A stretch of DNA of 64,000 bases, taken from Chryseobacterium sp. GTDB lineage: Bacteria > Bacteroidota > Bacteroidia > Flavobacteriales > Weeksellaceae. This document shows positions 26,286 through 33,719 of the stretch, in pieces. The notes below the pieces were generated by a model that did not search any database, had not been told where the DNA came from, and saw nothing but the letters and a program-made list of their open reading frames with translations. The position numbers and the translations under genes are program-made. The stretch covers positions 248,001 through 312,000 of the forward strand of contig JAITUA010000013.1 in assembly GCA_031286615.1 (NCBI GenBank), written 5' to 3'. How positions within the stretch are numbered: the stretch's first letter is position 1; each line of letters starts with the position of its first letter.

Positions 26286-28478
26286 ATGAGTTTAGAAATT
26301 TTAAATAATCCTCTACTGAGGAGCATCACGGATTTCGCAAATAATCCTGATTCCTCCAGGACAATTTTTCCGAATCAGGAATCTCCTCCGGAATTAAAAC
26401 AGAAAACCTCACGGCAGATTGCGAATACTTACTATGGAGGAAAGCCCCTTGTAGACGGTAATGGATTTCAGATATATTCCGATGACCCTGTATTTGGCGG
26501 TAATATTGAAGAAGTAGTTGTCTATAAAAGCAGGTTCAGCAAGACCATAGCCGGAATTGATGTTGTTCTTTTTGCCAGTAAAAACGGAGCTTTTCTCCTT
26601 CAGCGCTACATGGAAGCTTTACCCAATAGTAATGAACTGATTCTATTTTTAGAAATTGATGACCGTTACAATCATAATACGGTAATGCGTGCTGTAGCGG
26701 GAGCAGGGCTTACAAATAAAAAGGATATGCCTTTTGCAGACATTCTCAGTTTTACAAGGAAGCATGAGGTAACTGTTACACCAAAATCACTCAAAAACCT
26801 TATTGAAAAAGGCCTTTACAGAAATAAAATAGATTTTATAAGCTGGTTTCTGGGTTTAAAGGATAAAAGTATTGGAGAAATATTCAGTTTTTTTAAACAG
26901 GAAGCTTTAGAAGCAGCTTCAACTTTTTTTACAGAAGGTATTGCCGAAAACATAATCAAACTAAGGATCTCAGAAAACGGATGGAATCCTAATCCAAAGG
27001 AAGGAGAGTACAATCCTGCATTTATTCCAGAGGTCTTTTATAAAGAGATAAAAGATTTTTATGAACATAAAGCCTCTCAGAATCCTTATGAAAATCTTGC
27101 GGGCCAGAAAAAACTCAATTCCAGAATTGTAAAATCCCTATTTGAAAGTATCAATGAAGCAAAGGATGATTTTAATAGTCTGCTGAAAAACACTGAAACG
27201 TTCTTTCCCTCTTTTATCTATAAAAGAATCAGTAAATCTCTAGCTTTCTTTTTTAACCAGGTTGATAAGCTGGAGAAGTTTATTGCCGATCCACTTACCG
27301 GAATGCAGCATATTGTCTATAAGAACTATCAGATTGGCAATGCTTTTCTGTGTGGTATTTATAACAGTCTCGTTGATATTATTGCCGGAATTTTTTCCAT
27401 CATCGGCTTTATTTTCAAAGCAGTCGCTGCCATGGATAAAGTGAATGACAGAAAAGTGGAATATGGGGAAATGTTCCTTGAACTGATGGAAGACTTGTTG
27501 GAAGGTATTCTGACTTTTGATTATGTGGAGTTCTTTAAGCAATGTATTAGTTTTCAGCTCGAAACCATTGTTCGTCTGGTAAAATGGATAGAAGAAAAGA
27601 TTCCTCAGATTACATTGGAAAAAGCGGCCTATTATTACGGGTATATCATTGGAATTATCATTGATATTATTGTGGAAACGCTTCTTACAAGTGGAACTGC
27701 AGCCGTTGCCAAGCTCGCCAAATCCGTAGAAAGCTTTATCCTGAACCCGTTGGAAAAGATCACCAAGGCGATTACAACAGTTGAGAACGCTCTCAACAGG
27801 ATTATAGAATTTATTCGAATGATTCTCCGTGAATTTAAAAAGGGATCAAAAGAAATTTTTTCTAAATTAGAAAAGATTTTAAATGAGGTCTTTGGTTTTG
27901 GCGAAGAGGTTGCGGATCATGGTTTGTCTCCTAAACAGAAGAAGGCGAAGGATAAGCAGAGGAGGATTCAGGAGAAAATAGAAAGAAAGAATAAAAAATA
28001 TTCTCCAGATAATATTAAAGGGGATGGAGTCTATGATGGAAAAATCCTTTCAGAAAGAGATATTGAGGACTGGGCAAAATTATTAAAGAAAAAATTTGGA
28101 ACATCATTAAAAAAGGTAGATGAATTTAATGATCCGAATGTTTTAGCTCAATTTGACCCAAATACCAATACAATTCTTTATCGTGAAAATGTTACTGAAT
28201 ATCTTATGGCTCACGAACATTACCATGCAGAGGAAATGCATATTATAGGATTTGATGCTTATGTTAAAGATGCAACTATTGGTTCTCCTCAATTCCCTGA
28301 TGAATATACAGCTGCTAATCTAGTACGTGTATACAAAAGAGAAAAATATGTACATGACAAGATTATTAAAAATAAAAAGAAGTTTAACCTGAATGATAAT
28401 GAACTAAGACATAATTTTTATAATTTGGATTTTTATCAATATCATTTGGAAAAAAGAAATATAACAATCCCGAACTAA
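26286..28478 (+). CDS. polymorphic toxin B with exchangeable zincin tip
   Basis: A 730-aa protein without signal peptide. Residues 1-330 are not recognised. Strongly hydrophobic helices follow at ~355-385 (GIYNSLVDIIAGIFSIIGF) and ~450-475 (YYYGYIIGIIIDIIVETLL), as in pre-toxin regions. Residues 527-569 form the junction (EVFGFGEEVADHG, then SPKQKKAKDKQRRIQEK) that recurs twice downstream. The tip after the junction (~160 aa) carries MAHEHYHAEEMH, an HExxH motif at His643-His647. Its stop is 1 bp before the candidate immunity gene. Toxin function is inferred from this architecture; the delivery route is unknown. Confidence 0.72.
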   Translation: MSLEILNNPLLRSITDFANNPDSSRTIFPNQESPPELKQKTSRQIANTYYGGKPLVDGNGFQIYSDDPVFGGNIEEVVVYKSRFSKTIAGIDVVLFASKNGAFLLQRYMEALPNSNELILFLEIDDRYNHNTVMRAVAGAGLTNKKDMPFADILSFTRKHEVTVTPKSLKNLIEKGLYRNKIDFISWFLGLKDKSIGEIFSFFKQEALEAASTFFTEGIAENIIKLRISENGWNPNPKEGEYNPAFIPEVFYKEIKDFYEHKASQNPYENLAGQKKLNSRIVKSLFESINEAKDDFNSLLKNTETFFPSFIYKRISKSLAFFFNQVDKLEKFIADPLTGMQHIVYKNYQIGNAFLCGIYNSLVDIIAGIFSIIGFIFKAVAAMDKVNDRKVEYGEMFLELMEDLLEGILTFDYVEFFKQCISFQLETIVRLVKWIEEKIPQITLEKAAYYYGYIIGIIIDIIVETLLTSGTAAVAKLAKSVESFILNPLEKITKAITTVENALNRIIEFIRMILREFKKGSKEIFSKLEKILNEVFGFGEEVADHGLSPKQKKAKDKQRRIQEKIERKNKKYSPDNIKGDGVYDGKILSERDIEDWAKLLKKKFGTSLKKVDEFNDPNVLAQFDPNTNTILYRENVTEYLMAHEHYHAEEMHIIGFDAYVKDATIGSPQFPDEYTAANLVRVYKREKYVHDKIIKNKKKFNLNDNELRHNFYNLDFYQYHLEKRNITIPN
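27864..27992 (+). repeat. Toxin-tip junction repeat J1 (inside toxin B)
   Basis: This stretch encodes residues 527-569 of toxin B. It matches J2 (28801-28922) over about 120 bp with few substitutions, and J3 (29902-29957). Identity ends abruptly after the codons for IERKN, where the toxin tips become unrelated. Confidence 0.9.
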
Positions 28479-28479
28479 A

Positions 28480-28746
28480 ATGGAACAGCAATTATTACAA
28501 AAAGTAAAAGAATATCTCGATAAAAAAGGTTTTACTATTAATATTGAGCAATTATCATATTCAGGAATAAGAAAAAATTCTCCTTTGTTTGAAGGAGGAG
28601 GAACGAAACCAATGCATATTATAAATTTTAGTATTGATGCTATTAATGGCAATCCTTATAGTACAAATATTTATACAGTTACAATTGACGTAAAAACGGA
28701 AAAATTAGAATATATTTTAGGAAATAATATTTTTGAAAAAATTTAA
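28480..28746 (+). CDS. candidate immunity protein for toxin B tip (88 aa)
   Basis: An 88-aa cytoplasmic protein that starts 1 bp after the toxin B stop and is followed by a perfect hairpin terminator. The N-terminal helix (QQLLQKVKEYLDKKGF) is followed by beta strands (MHIINFSIDAI, IYTVTIDVKTEKLEYILG), an alpha-beta layout common in small immunity proteins. No family is recognised; the role is inferred from position. Confidence 0.6.
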   Translation: MEQQLLQKVKEYLDKKGFTINIEQLSYSGIRKNSPLFEGGGTKPMHIINFSIDAINGNPYSTNIYTVTIDVKTEKLEYILGNNIFEKI

Positions 28747-28757
28747 ATAATATTCTC

Positions 28758-28792
28758 AATATACCACTTCATATGAAGTGGTATATTCTTTT
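28758..28792 (+). terminator. Perfect 15-bp-arm palindrome ending cassette B
   Basis: Positions 28758-28787 are a perfect inverted repeat with no spacer, followed by CTTTTTC. It separates the immunity gene of toxin B from the orphan tip and overlaps the only nearby ATG (28773) of that tip. Confidence 0.75.
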
Positions 28793-29465
28793 TCAGTTAA
28801 TAAAGATTTTAGATGAGGTCTTTGGATTTGGAGAAGAGGTTGCGGATCATGGTTTGTCTCCTAAACAGAAAATGGCGAAGGATAAGCAGAAGAGGATTCA
28901 GGAGAAGATTGAGAGGAAAAATGATCCGGTAAAAAGAAAAAGAATAAAGCAGCATGAAGATTTTATAAGGAAATGGTCTGGAAAATCAATAAAATCACTT
29001 ACTAAAACTGAAATTGCAAATGCTTTGAAGGGTTTTACTGAGCAAGGAAATAAGATTGCAAAACTTATTGAAGAAGAAAAAATAATCATTCATATCTTAG
29101 ATGATGATGAATATATTAAATTGTGCATGGAAGAGTATGGTGATACTTTAACAGATGCGATGAATACACATGCTTTTGCAGATGGTATAGATATGTACTT
29201 CAGATCTTCACGTAATCCAGATGTGTTTTTAAGTGAACTTATTCATGAAGGAACACATGCGAAAGAAGCCAATGAAATTATAGAAATGCTTAAAAATGGT
29301 AAAACAGAAGAACAAATTAGAGAAATTATTGGAAATAATTGGTCTTCTGAGAAACGTGCATTCTTTCATGAACATGCTTGGCAAGAAGCAACAGGAATGG
29401 AAAAAGATTTTGATACGATTGAAGCAATGCTTGAAAATATTTTTACAAATTATGATGAATACTAA
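28773..29465 (+). CDS. orphan toxin C-terminal module (silent tip, HEGTH zincin)
   Basis: An open frame of 230 codons that lacks any toxin N-terminus. True homology starts at 28801 with the same junction as in toxin B (ILDEVFGFGEEVADHG, then the SPKQKMAKDKQKR segment). The first ATG lies within the terminator palindrome and has no sensible ribosome-binding site, so it is probably not translated in place. The tip after the junction (~180 aa) carries LIHEGTHAKEANEI, an HExxH motif at residues 158-162, and is unrelated in sequence to the toxin B tip. It is best read as a stored tip that recombination at the junction could move onto toxin B. Confidence 0.75.
   Translation: MKWYILFQLIKILDEVFGFGEEVADHGLSPKQKMAKDKQKRIQEKIERKNDPVKRKRIKQHEDFIRKWSGKSIKSLTKTEIANALKGFTEQGNKIAKLIEEEKIIIHILDDDEYIKLCMEEYGDTLTDAMNTHAFADGIDMYFRSSRNPDVFLSELIHEGTHAKEANEIIEMLKNGKTEEQIREIIGNNWSSEKRAFFHEHAWQEATGMEKDFDTIEAMLENIFTNYDEY
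28801..28922 (+). repeat. Toxin-tip junction repeat J2 (start of orphan cassette)
   Basis: Second copy of the junction, in frame with the orphan tip. It matches J1 from AAGATTTTA to the codons for IERKN and is identical to J3 over the ~47 bp that J3 retains. Confidence 0.9.
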
Positions 29466-29475
29466 ACTTTTATAA

Positions 29476-29865
29476 ATGAAAACAATAATAAAAGAATTAT
29501 TAAAAGAATTAACTTTAAATGGTAAAAAACCGTTTCAGTATAAAATATTAGCAAAGGCGGATGATAAACTTGGAATAAGTGACTCGGTTTCTTTGACAAA
29601 TTTGCTTATGCAATGGCATAAAAAAATTAAAAGAGGATTTCCTTTTGCACAATATCAAAATGATCATCTTCAACTTTCAGAATTAATGCAAGCAAAATAT
29701 AAAATTTTATTTGAAAACTGTCCTGAGCTTTCAGAACTTTATGAACTTAAAAATGATAAAATATATTTCAATTCTTCTTTGACAAATGAAGAAAAGCAAG
29801 AGATTTTAGACTATGTAGATGAAAACTATAAGATTGTCCGACATAGTTATGGCAGAAGATCATAA
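29476..29865 (+). CDS. candidate immunity protein for the orphan tip (129 aa)
   Basis: A 129-aa protein starting 10 bp after the orphan tip stop. It is helical and charged (MKTIIKELLKELTLNG, MQWHKKIKRGFPFAQYQ, LSELMQAKYKILFENCPEL) with no recognised family. A hairpin terminator follows. Keeping an immunity gene beside a silent tip is usual in orphan cassettes of polymorphic toxins; whether it is expressed on its own is not visible. Confidence 0.6.
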   Translation: MKTIIKELLKELTLNGKKPFQYKILAKADDKLGISDSVSLTNLLMQWHKKIKRGFPFAQYQNDHLQLSELMQAKYKILFENCPELSELYELKNDKIYFNSSLTNEEKQEILDYVDENYKIVRHSYGRRS

Positions 29866-29868
29866 TTA

Positions 29869-29898
29869 CAACCGCTTCTTAGGAGGCGGTTATTTTTT
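29869..29898 (+). terminator. Terminator ending the orphan cassette
   Basis: The stem AACCGCTTC / GAGGCGGTT, with one G-U pair, is followed by ATTTTTTTC, directly in front of J3. Confidence 0.7.
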
Positions 29899-29901
29899 TC
29901 C

Positions 29902-29957
29902 AAATTAGGAAAGATTTTAGATGAGGTCTTTGGATTTGGAGAAGAGGTTGCGGATCA
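29902..29957 (+). repeat. Truncated toxin-tip junction repeat J3 (empty)
   Basis: AAATTAGGAAAGATTTTAG and the following bases match J1 and J2 through the codons for EEVAD, then stop abruptly at a T run (29960 on). No toxin tip or immunity gene follows. It marks the end of the array or the scar of a lost cassette. Confidence 0.85.
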
Positions 29958-30047
29958 GTTTTTTTCCTCGTTACTGTACGAATTTATTGTGTGGCTTTTT
30001 CGTTACAAACTTTCTCAAAAGTTTTTATCCTTATAAAAAACTAAAAA

Positions 30048-30074
30048 AAGCCCACCCCAAAAGGCAGGCTATAG
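30048..30074 (-). terminator. Terminator of the trypsin-like gene
   Basis: On the minus strand the imperfect stem AGCCTGCC / GGTGGGCT (two mismatches) is followed by TTTTTTTAG. Confidence 0.55.
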
Positions 30075-30094
30075 ATTTAAGCTAAAAAAATAAA

Positions 30095-31105
30095 TTAAGG
30101 ATGTTCATTTCTCGCTCTGATGACCAGATTTACCAAATCTGAGCCGCCACTTGCAAAATTATCGCTTGGATTATGCGCGCTTTGAGTTGCTACAGCATAC
30201 GGAGAACCGTCCCAATATCCCCAAAAAGGACCTCCGCTTTGTCCAGGCCAGATATCTGCTTTATGGCTCATGCTTTCGTTGTCATCGGCACTCCAGAAAT
30301 CTCCATCCAGTGCGATACCTGTTTGGTAGGTTGGTCTTTGAGTTCCTGTAAGATCTCCCGGATATCCTGCGTGAGTCCAGTAAGCACCTCCATCCCATGA
30401 ATCGGAATATGATTTTGAGCCTAACCAGCCCGTGCTGTTTCCGATAGGTCTGTCTAATACAATTACTACATAATCGTATTGTATCTCTGTTGAATCAATA
30501 GATGGGCCTGCCACTTTATACTTGTAATAAGTTAATGTTCCCCAAGCTGTTCCGTAAGGAGCGCTTCCGTTGTAATACATGGGTGTAAACTTCAGCCATC
30601 CTGTTGTATTATTAGTCTGCCAGTCAACAATATGAGAACAGGTGAGAAGGTGTCTTGGTCCTATCATTACACCGCTTCCTGAGCCTAAAGAACTTTCCAC
30701 TCGGCCAACACATCTCCATGGATAGGCGGTAGAATTATATACTTTTCTCTGATCTGCTCCAAAAATAGTTCTTGCATTTTCCGGAGTCAGGAAAGAATCT
30801 CTGTCAATGAATTTTGGTTTACGGTCTCTTTTCGGTTCAAGTTTTGGATTATATTCAAAATCAGCATGGCTAGGATAGAAATGATCGGTTTCAAGAGATC
30901 GGATTTCTGCTGTTTTTTCATCCATAGGCATTCCTATTGTTTTCATCCCTTTCGGAAAAGATCTTCCGTTGATGATTTCCATAGCGGGAGCCTGCTTAAA
31001 TAATTTTTCAACTGCTTCTGGTTTTTCAGTTGATTTTGCTTTAACAGTTCTGAGCCTTAAAACTTCTTCTGCTGTCATTGGGTTGTTGTTTTCAATTTTT
31101 GACAT
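30095..31105 (-). CDS. trypsin-like serine protease with long pro-region
   Basis: A 336-aa protein with no signal peptide. Residues 1-120 are charged and may be a pro-region or interaction segment. The rest is a chymotrypsin-fold (S1/V8-like) protease with the triad His158 (LLTCSHIVD), Asp211 (QYDYVVIVL) and Ser290 (PGQSGGPFWG). The N-terminal edge 'CVGRVESSLGSGSGVMIG' is typical of glutamyl endopeptidase-like enzymes. It follows a caspase-like gene on the same strand after 74 bp, and both carry the same leader, so they are likely coregulated. Activation by the caspase-like protease is a hypothesis. Confidence 0.85.
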   Translation of the reverse strand: MSKIENNNPMTAEEVLRLRTVKAKSTEKPEAVEKLFKQAPAMEIINGRSFPKGMKTIGMPMDEKTAEIRSLETDHFYPSHADFEYNPKLEPKRDRKPKFIDRDSFLTPENARTIFGADQRKVYNSTAYPWRCVGRVESSLGSGSGVMIGPRHLLTCSHIVDWQTNNTTGWLKFTPMYYNGSAPYGTAWGTLTYYKYKVAGPSIDSTEIQYDYVVIVLDRPIGNSTGWLGSKSYSDSWDGGAYWTHAGYPGDLTGTQRPTYQTGIALDGDFWSADDNESMSHKADIWPGQSGGPFWGYWDGSPYAVATQSAHNPSDNFASGGSDLVNLVIRARNEHP

Positions 31106-31126
31106 GATTATTATTTTTAATCTAGT

Positions 31127-31166
31127 GTTTTCCTACTCTTTTAATGGCTTTTCGGATTCCGCCTGT
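31127..31166 (-). promoter_or_regulatory. Shared leader element upstream of the trypsin-like gene
   Basis: On the minus strand GGCGGAATCCGAAAAGCC, a short variable part and AGAGTAGGA end ~22 nt before the start codon. The same element, with GGCAGAACCCGAAAAGCC, lies 19-58 nt upstream of the caspase-like start (32044-32083). Confidence 0.6.
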
Positions 31167-31179
31167 AATAATTATATGA

Positions 31180-32025
31180 TTAAGTGAATATTTTTTGTGA
31201 AAATTCTGCGGTGATGCTTTCGGTCTGGTTGATCTGAGCAGCTCCCATAGCTGCCAATGCAATAGCAACCTGTTTATCAAGTGTTTTTCTAACAATACTA
31301 CCATTGGTAGCGCGTAATATTTTGCAGAAATGATAGGTGAAATATCCCCGTATCTGTCCGCTGATATTTCCTTCCATAGAAACCTGATTGTCTTTAGCGG
31401 CAGCCCATAGGGTATGATTCATTCCTGCCACCGGGACAAGAGCTTTGGTGAGTACCGTTGATTTCTTAGCATTTTTAGAAGATTCCATTTCACTGGCATA
31501 AGTGAGGTAAAATTCATCTTCCAGCATTGGTGGAATATAACGGGCGGTTTCGTTGAGAAGATCGGCTTCCAGTCCCAGATCCATTTTTCGGGTTCCTGTT
31601 CCGGAATAACAGCAGTCGAAGATAACCTCCATATTGACTCCCGATTTCAGCTTACTGAGAACTGTTTTAAAATCATCATCACGAATAACCCCATTATTGG
31701 CATAATCATGTGGACAAATAGCTTCGTCCAGACCATCCAGTTCCAGATCCGATCCTATATTAGCCACTCTGGTTCCGTGTCCTGAATAATAAAAAACAAG
31801 AGAATCTCCTTTTACACTTGTGCTGATCATGGATTTCAGATAGTTTAATATATTTGCCCGTGTTGCATTTTGATTGGTCAGGATTTTAATCTTTGCCGGG
31901 CTAAAACCACAAATAACCAATGTGTTTGCCATATCTCTTGCATCATTTACACAGCCATTAAGGTCCGGACCTCCGTATCCGATGGGTGCATAATCATTAA
32001 TACCTACGATAAGTGCTTTTTTCAT
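31180..32025 (-). CDS. caspase-like (C14, metacaspase-type) protease
   Basis: A 281-aa protein without signal peptide. The fold markers are KALIVGINDY at the N-terminus, GCVNDARDMANTL, the catalytic-His block FYYSGHGTR (His83), and the catalytic-Cys block IFDCCYSGTG (Cys139, with the DCC[HY]SG pattern of metacaspases). The caspase domain fills ~1-260, with no obvious sensor or pore domain fused. Type I metacaspases usually cleave after Arg or Lys. The neighbouring trypsin-like protease and upstream two-component operon suggest a proteolytic stress or defence response; this is inference. Confidence 0.88.
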   Translation of the reverse strand: MKKALIVGINDYAPIGYGGPDLNGCVNDARDMANTLVICGFSPAKIKILTNQNATRANILNYLKSMISTSVKGDSLVFYYSGHGTRVANIGSDLELDGLDEAICPHDYANNGVIRDDDFKTVLSKLKSGVNMEVIFDCCYSGTGTRKMDLGLEADLLNETARYIPPMLEDEFYLTYASEMESSKNAKKSTVLTKALVPVAGMNHTLWAAAKDNQVSMEGNISGQIRGYFTYHFCKILRATNGSIVRKTLDKQVAIALAAMGAAQINQTESITAEFSQKIFT

Positions 32026-32043
32026 TGTATTAGTTTTAAAAAT

Positions 32044-32083
32044 ATTCCCTACTCTGTTTCGGCTTTTCGGGTTCTGCCTTTAT
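32044..32083 (-). promoter_or_regulatory. Shared leader element upstream of the caspase-like gene
   Basis: Partner of the element at 31127-31166. The run GGCTTTTCGG (plus strand) is identical, the flanks CCTACTCT and TGCCT/CGCCT agree, and the distance to the start codon is nearly the same. Confidence 0.6.
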
Positions 32084-32199
32084 GTATTTTTTTCTATGAC
32101 AAAATTCCATTATTCTACAGGACGAAAACAGAGGAGAAAACCGTGTTTTGAAAAAGGAAAAACACCTTTTGTTTTGTATATGAGGTTGTTATGAATTAA

Positions 32200-32230
32200 A
32201 AATCCGGCAGCTTGCAAAGCTGCCGGATAC
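32200..32230 (-). terminator. Strong terminator of the LuxR-type regulator operon
   Basis: A perfect 12-bp stem ATCCGGCAGCTT / AAGCTGCCGGAT with a 3-nt loop is followed on the minus strand by TTTTTAATTC. Confidence 0.85.
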
Positions 32231-32295
32231 GTAAATAGAATGTAAAGATGTTTATTTTATAGTATAAGAAATAAGATTAAAATGAGAATATTCAA

Positions 32296-32940
32296 TCAAC
32301 AAAGATCATGTTTTAAGGCAAAAAGGACGAGACCTGCTCTGTTTTTTATATCCAGTTTTACAAAAACCGAATCCCGGTAGCCATCTATAGTTTTCGGACT
32401 CAGGCACATTTTGTCAGCAATCTCTTTATAGGTAAGTTCACTGCAAGCCCACTTTATAAACTCTTTCTCTCTGTCTTTCAGTTCAGAAAGAAGGGAGGCA
32501 TTTTTCATTTCTTCTGTTTTTACTTTCAATAATTTCTGGGCTACAAAATCAGTATAGAAGCTCCCTTTTTCAAATACGGTGTCTATAGCCTGGAAAAGGA
32601 TAGAAGGCTGCATATCTTTCAGTAAATATCCCTTAGCACCTGCTTTCAGCATTCTGATGAGAACTTTTTCATCATCATCCATGGTAAGGGCGATGACTTT
32701 GATGTCGGGATAATGTTCGGTAAGCCATTCTGTAGTTTCTATACCGTTTTTATAAGGCATATTAACATCCATCAGGACTACGGCGGGTAATTCAGAAGCT
32801 TTTTCCACACCTGCAATAAATTCTTCTCCGTTGGGATGATTCATAATGACCCGATATTGAGTGTTTTCTGTGATCATATTTTCCAGGGCTTTGGAAATTA
32901 AGGTATGATCATCAACGATCGCTATGGGAATAGTTTTCAT
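32296..32940 (-). CDS. NarL/LuxR-type response regulator
   Basis: A 214-aa DNA-binding regulator. The receiver domain has the acidic pair (IVDDH), the phospho-acceptor Asp in VVLMDVNMP and the Lys of LKAGAKGYLLKDM. The C-terminal LuxR-type helix-turn-helix contains ELTYKEIADKMCLSPKTIDGYRDSVF. Its start overlaps the stop of the histidine-kinase gene by 4 bp (ATGA), so they form a cognate pair. Targets are unknown; the caspase and trypsin genes immediately downstream are candidates by position. Confidence 0.93.
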   Translation of the reverse strand: MKTIPIAIVDDHTLISKALENMITENTQYRVIMNHPNGEEFIAGVEKASELPAVVLMDVNMPYKNGIETTEWLTEHYPDIKVIALTMDDDEKVLIRMLKAGAKGYLLKDMQPSILFQAIDTVFEKGSFYTDFVAQKLLKVKTEEMKNASLLSELKDREKEFIKWACSELTYKEIADKMCLSPKTIDGYRDSVFVKLDIKNRAGLVLFALKHDLC

Positions 32941-33707
32941 AATAAATTTTTATGATAGGTTATCAGAGTTTGTGTTCCTTTATTTAATTCTGAGTGTATA
33001 GAAAGTTCGGCGTGAATCAGTTTTGCTCTCAGCTCCATGTTTTTTAATCCTGAGCCATCCTGAATAATCCTTGTATCAAAGCCTTTTCCGTTGTCGGAAA
33101 TGCTGATGTGTAGCTTTTCACAGTCATCTTCCATTTGTATGGAAACATTTTTGGCTTTAGAATGTTTTAAAATATTGTTGATGCTTTCCTGTATAATTCT
33201 GAAGAGAATCAACCCATGTTTGGGAGAAATATCAATATCCTGTTTCTGGGTAATGAATTCTATTTTTAATAATTTCAGTTTTTTGATCCTATGAACTTCT
33301 CTTTCAACGGATTCTGCCAGTCCGAAATGAATGATCTGTTCAGTAATTAATGTTTTAGACAGGTTTCTTATATCCTGTATGCATTCGCCCAACAGTTCAT
33401 TGAGCTCAATAAGGTCTTCTTTTTCGTTGTTTTTTAATTTGGTAATCAGCTGATTTTGGCGAAGTCGTACAACAGAAAGTTTTTGCCCCAGATCATCATG
33501 TAATTCCTGCCCGATATAATTCAGGGTTTGTTCCTTCATTTCTACCTGAGAAGTGGCAAGCTCCTTTTCAAAACGCAGATCTTTTTCCTTTTGTTCTATC
33601 AGTAAGGTTGTTTTTTTCTTGATGAAAACAGCATAGATGAAGATCATTGTCAAAACAACGATGAATAAGGTAATTGTAAAGATGATGACCAAATTATTCT
33701 CTTCCAT
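32937..33707 (-). CDS. sensor histidine kinase (HisKA_3, NarX/DegS-like)
   Basis: A 256-aa kinase with one N-terminal membrane helix (IIFTITLFIVVLTMIFIYAVF), a short coiled segment, the HisKA_3 dimerisation block with phospho-accepting His in YIGQELHDDLGQKLS, and an HATPase_c domain (ISDNGKGFDT, DGSGLKNMELRAKL). There is no large periplasmic sensor domain, so input may come from the membrane protein encoded 12 bp upstream. The partner is the overlapping LuxR-type regulator. Confidence 0.92.
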   Translation of the reverse strand: MEENNLVIIFTITLFIVVLTMIFIYAVFIKKKTTLLIEQKEKDLRFEKELATSQVEMKEQTLNYIGQELHDDLGQKLSVVRLRQNQLITKLKNNEKEDLIELNELLGECIQDIRNLSKTLITEQIIHFGLAESVEREVHRIKKLKLLKIEFITQKQDIDISPKHGLILFRIIQESINNILKHSKAKNVSIQMEDDCEKLHISISDNGKGFDTRIIQDGSGLKNMELRAKLIHAELSIHSELNKGTQTLITYHKNLL

Positions 33708-33719
33708 ATCTAAGAAGTT

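Noticed and set aside
16644-29865. Type VI secretion, eCIS or Rhs/CDI locus
   Set aside because: No sheath, tube, spike, PAAR, Rhs YD-repeats or filamentous-haemagglutinin signatures were seen; only the tip-array layout is shared with CDI/Rhs.
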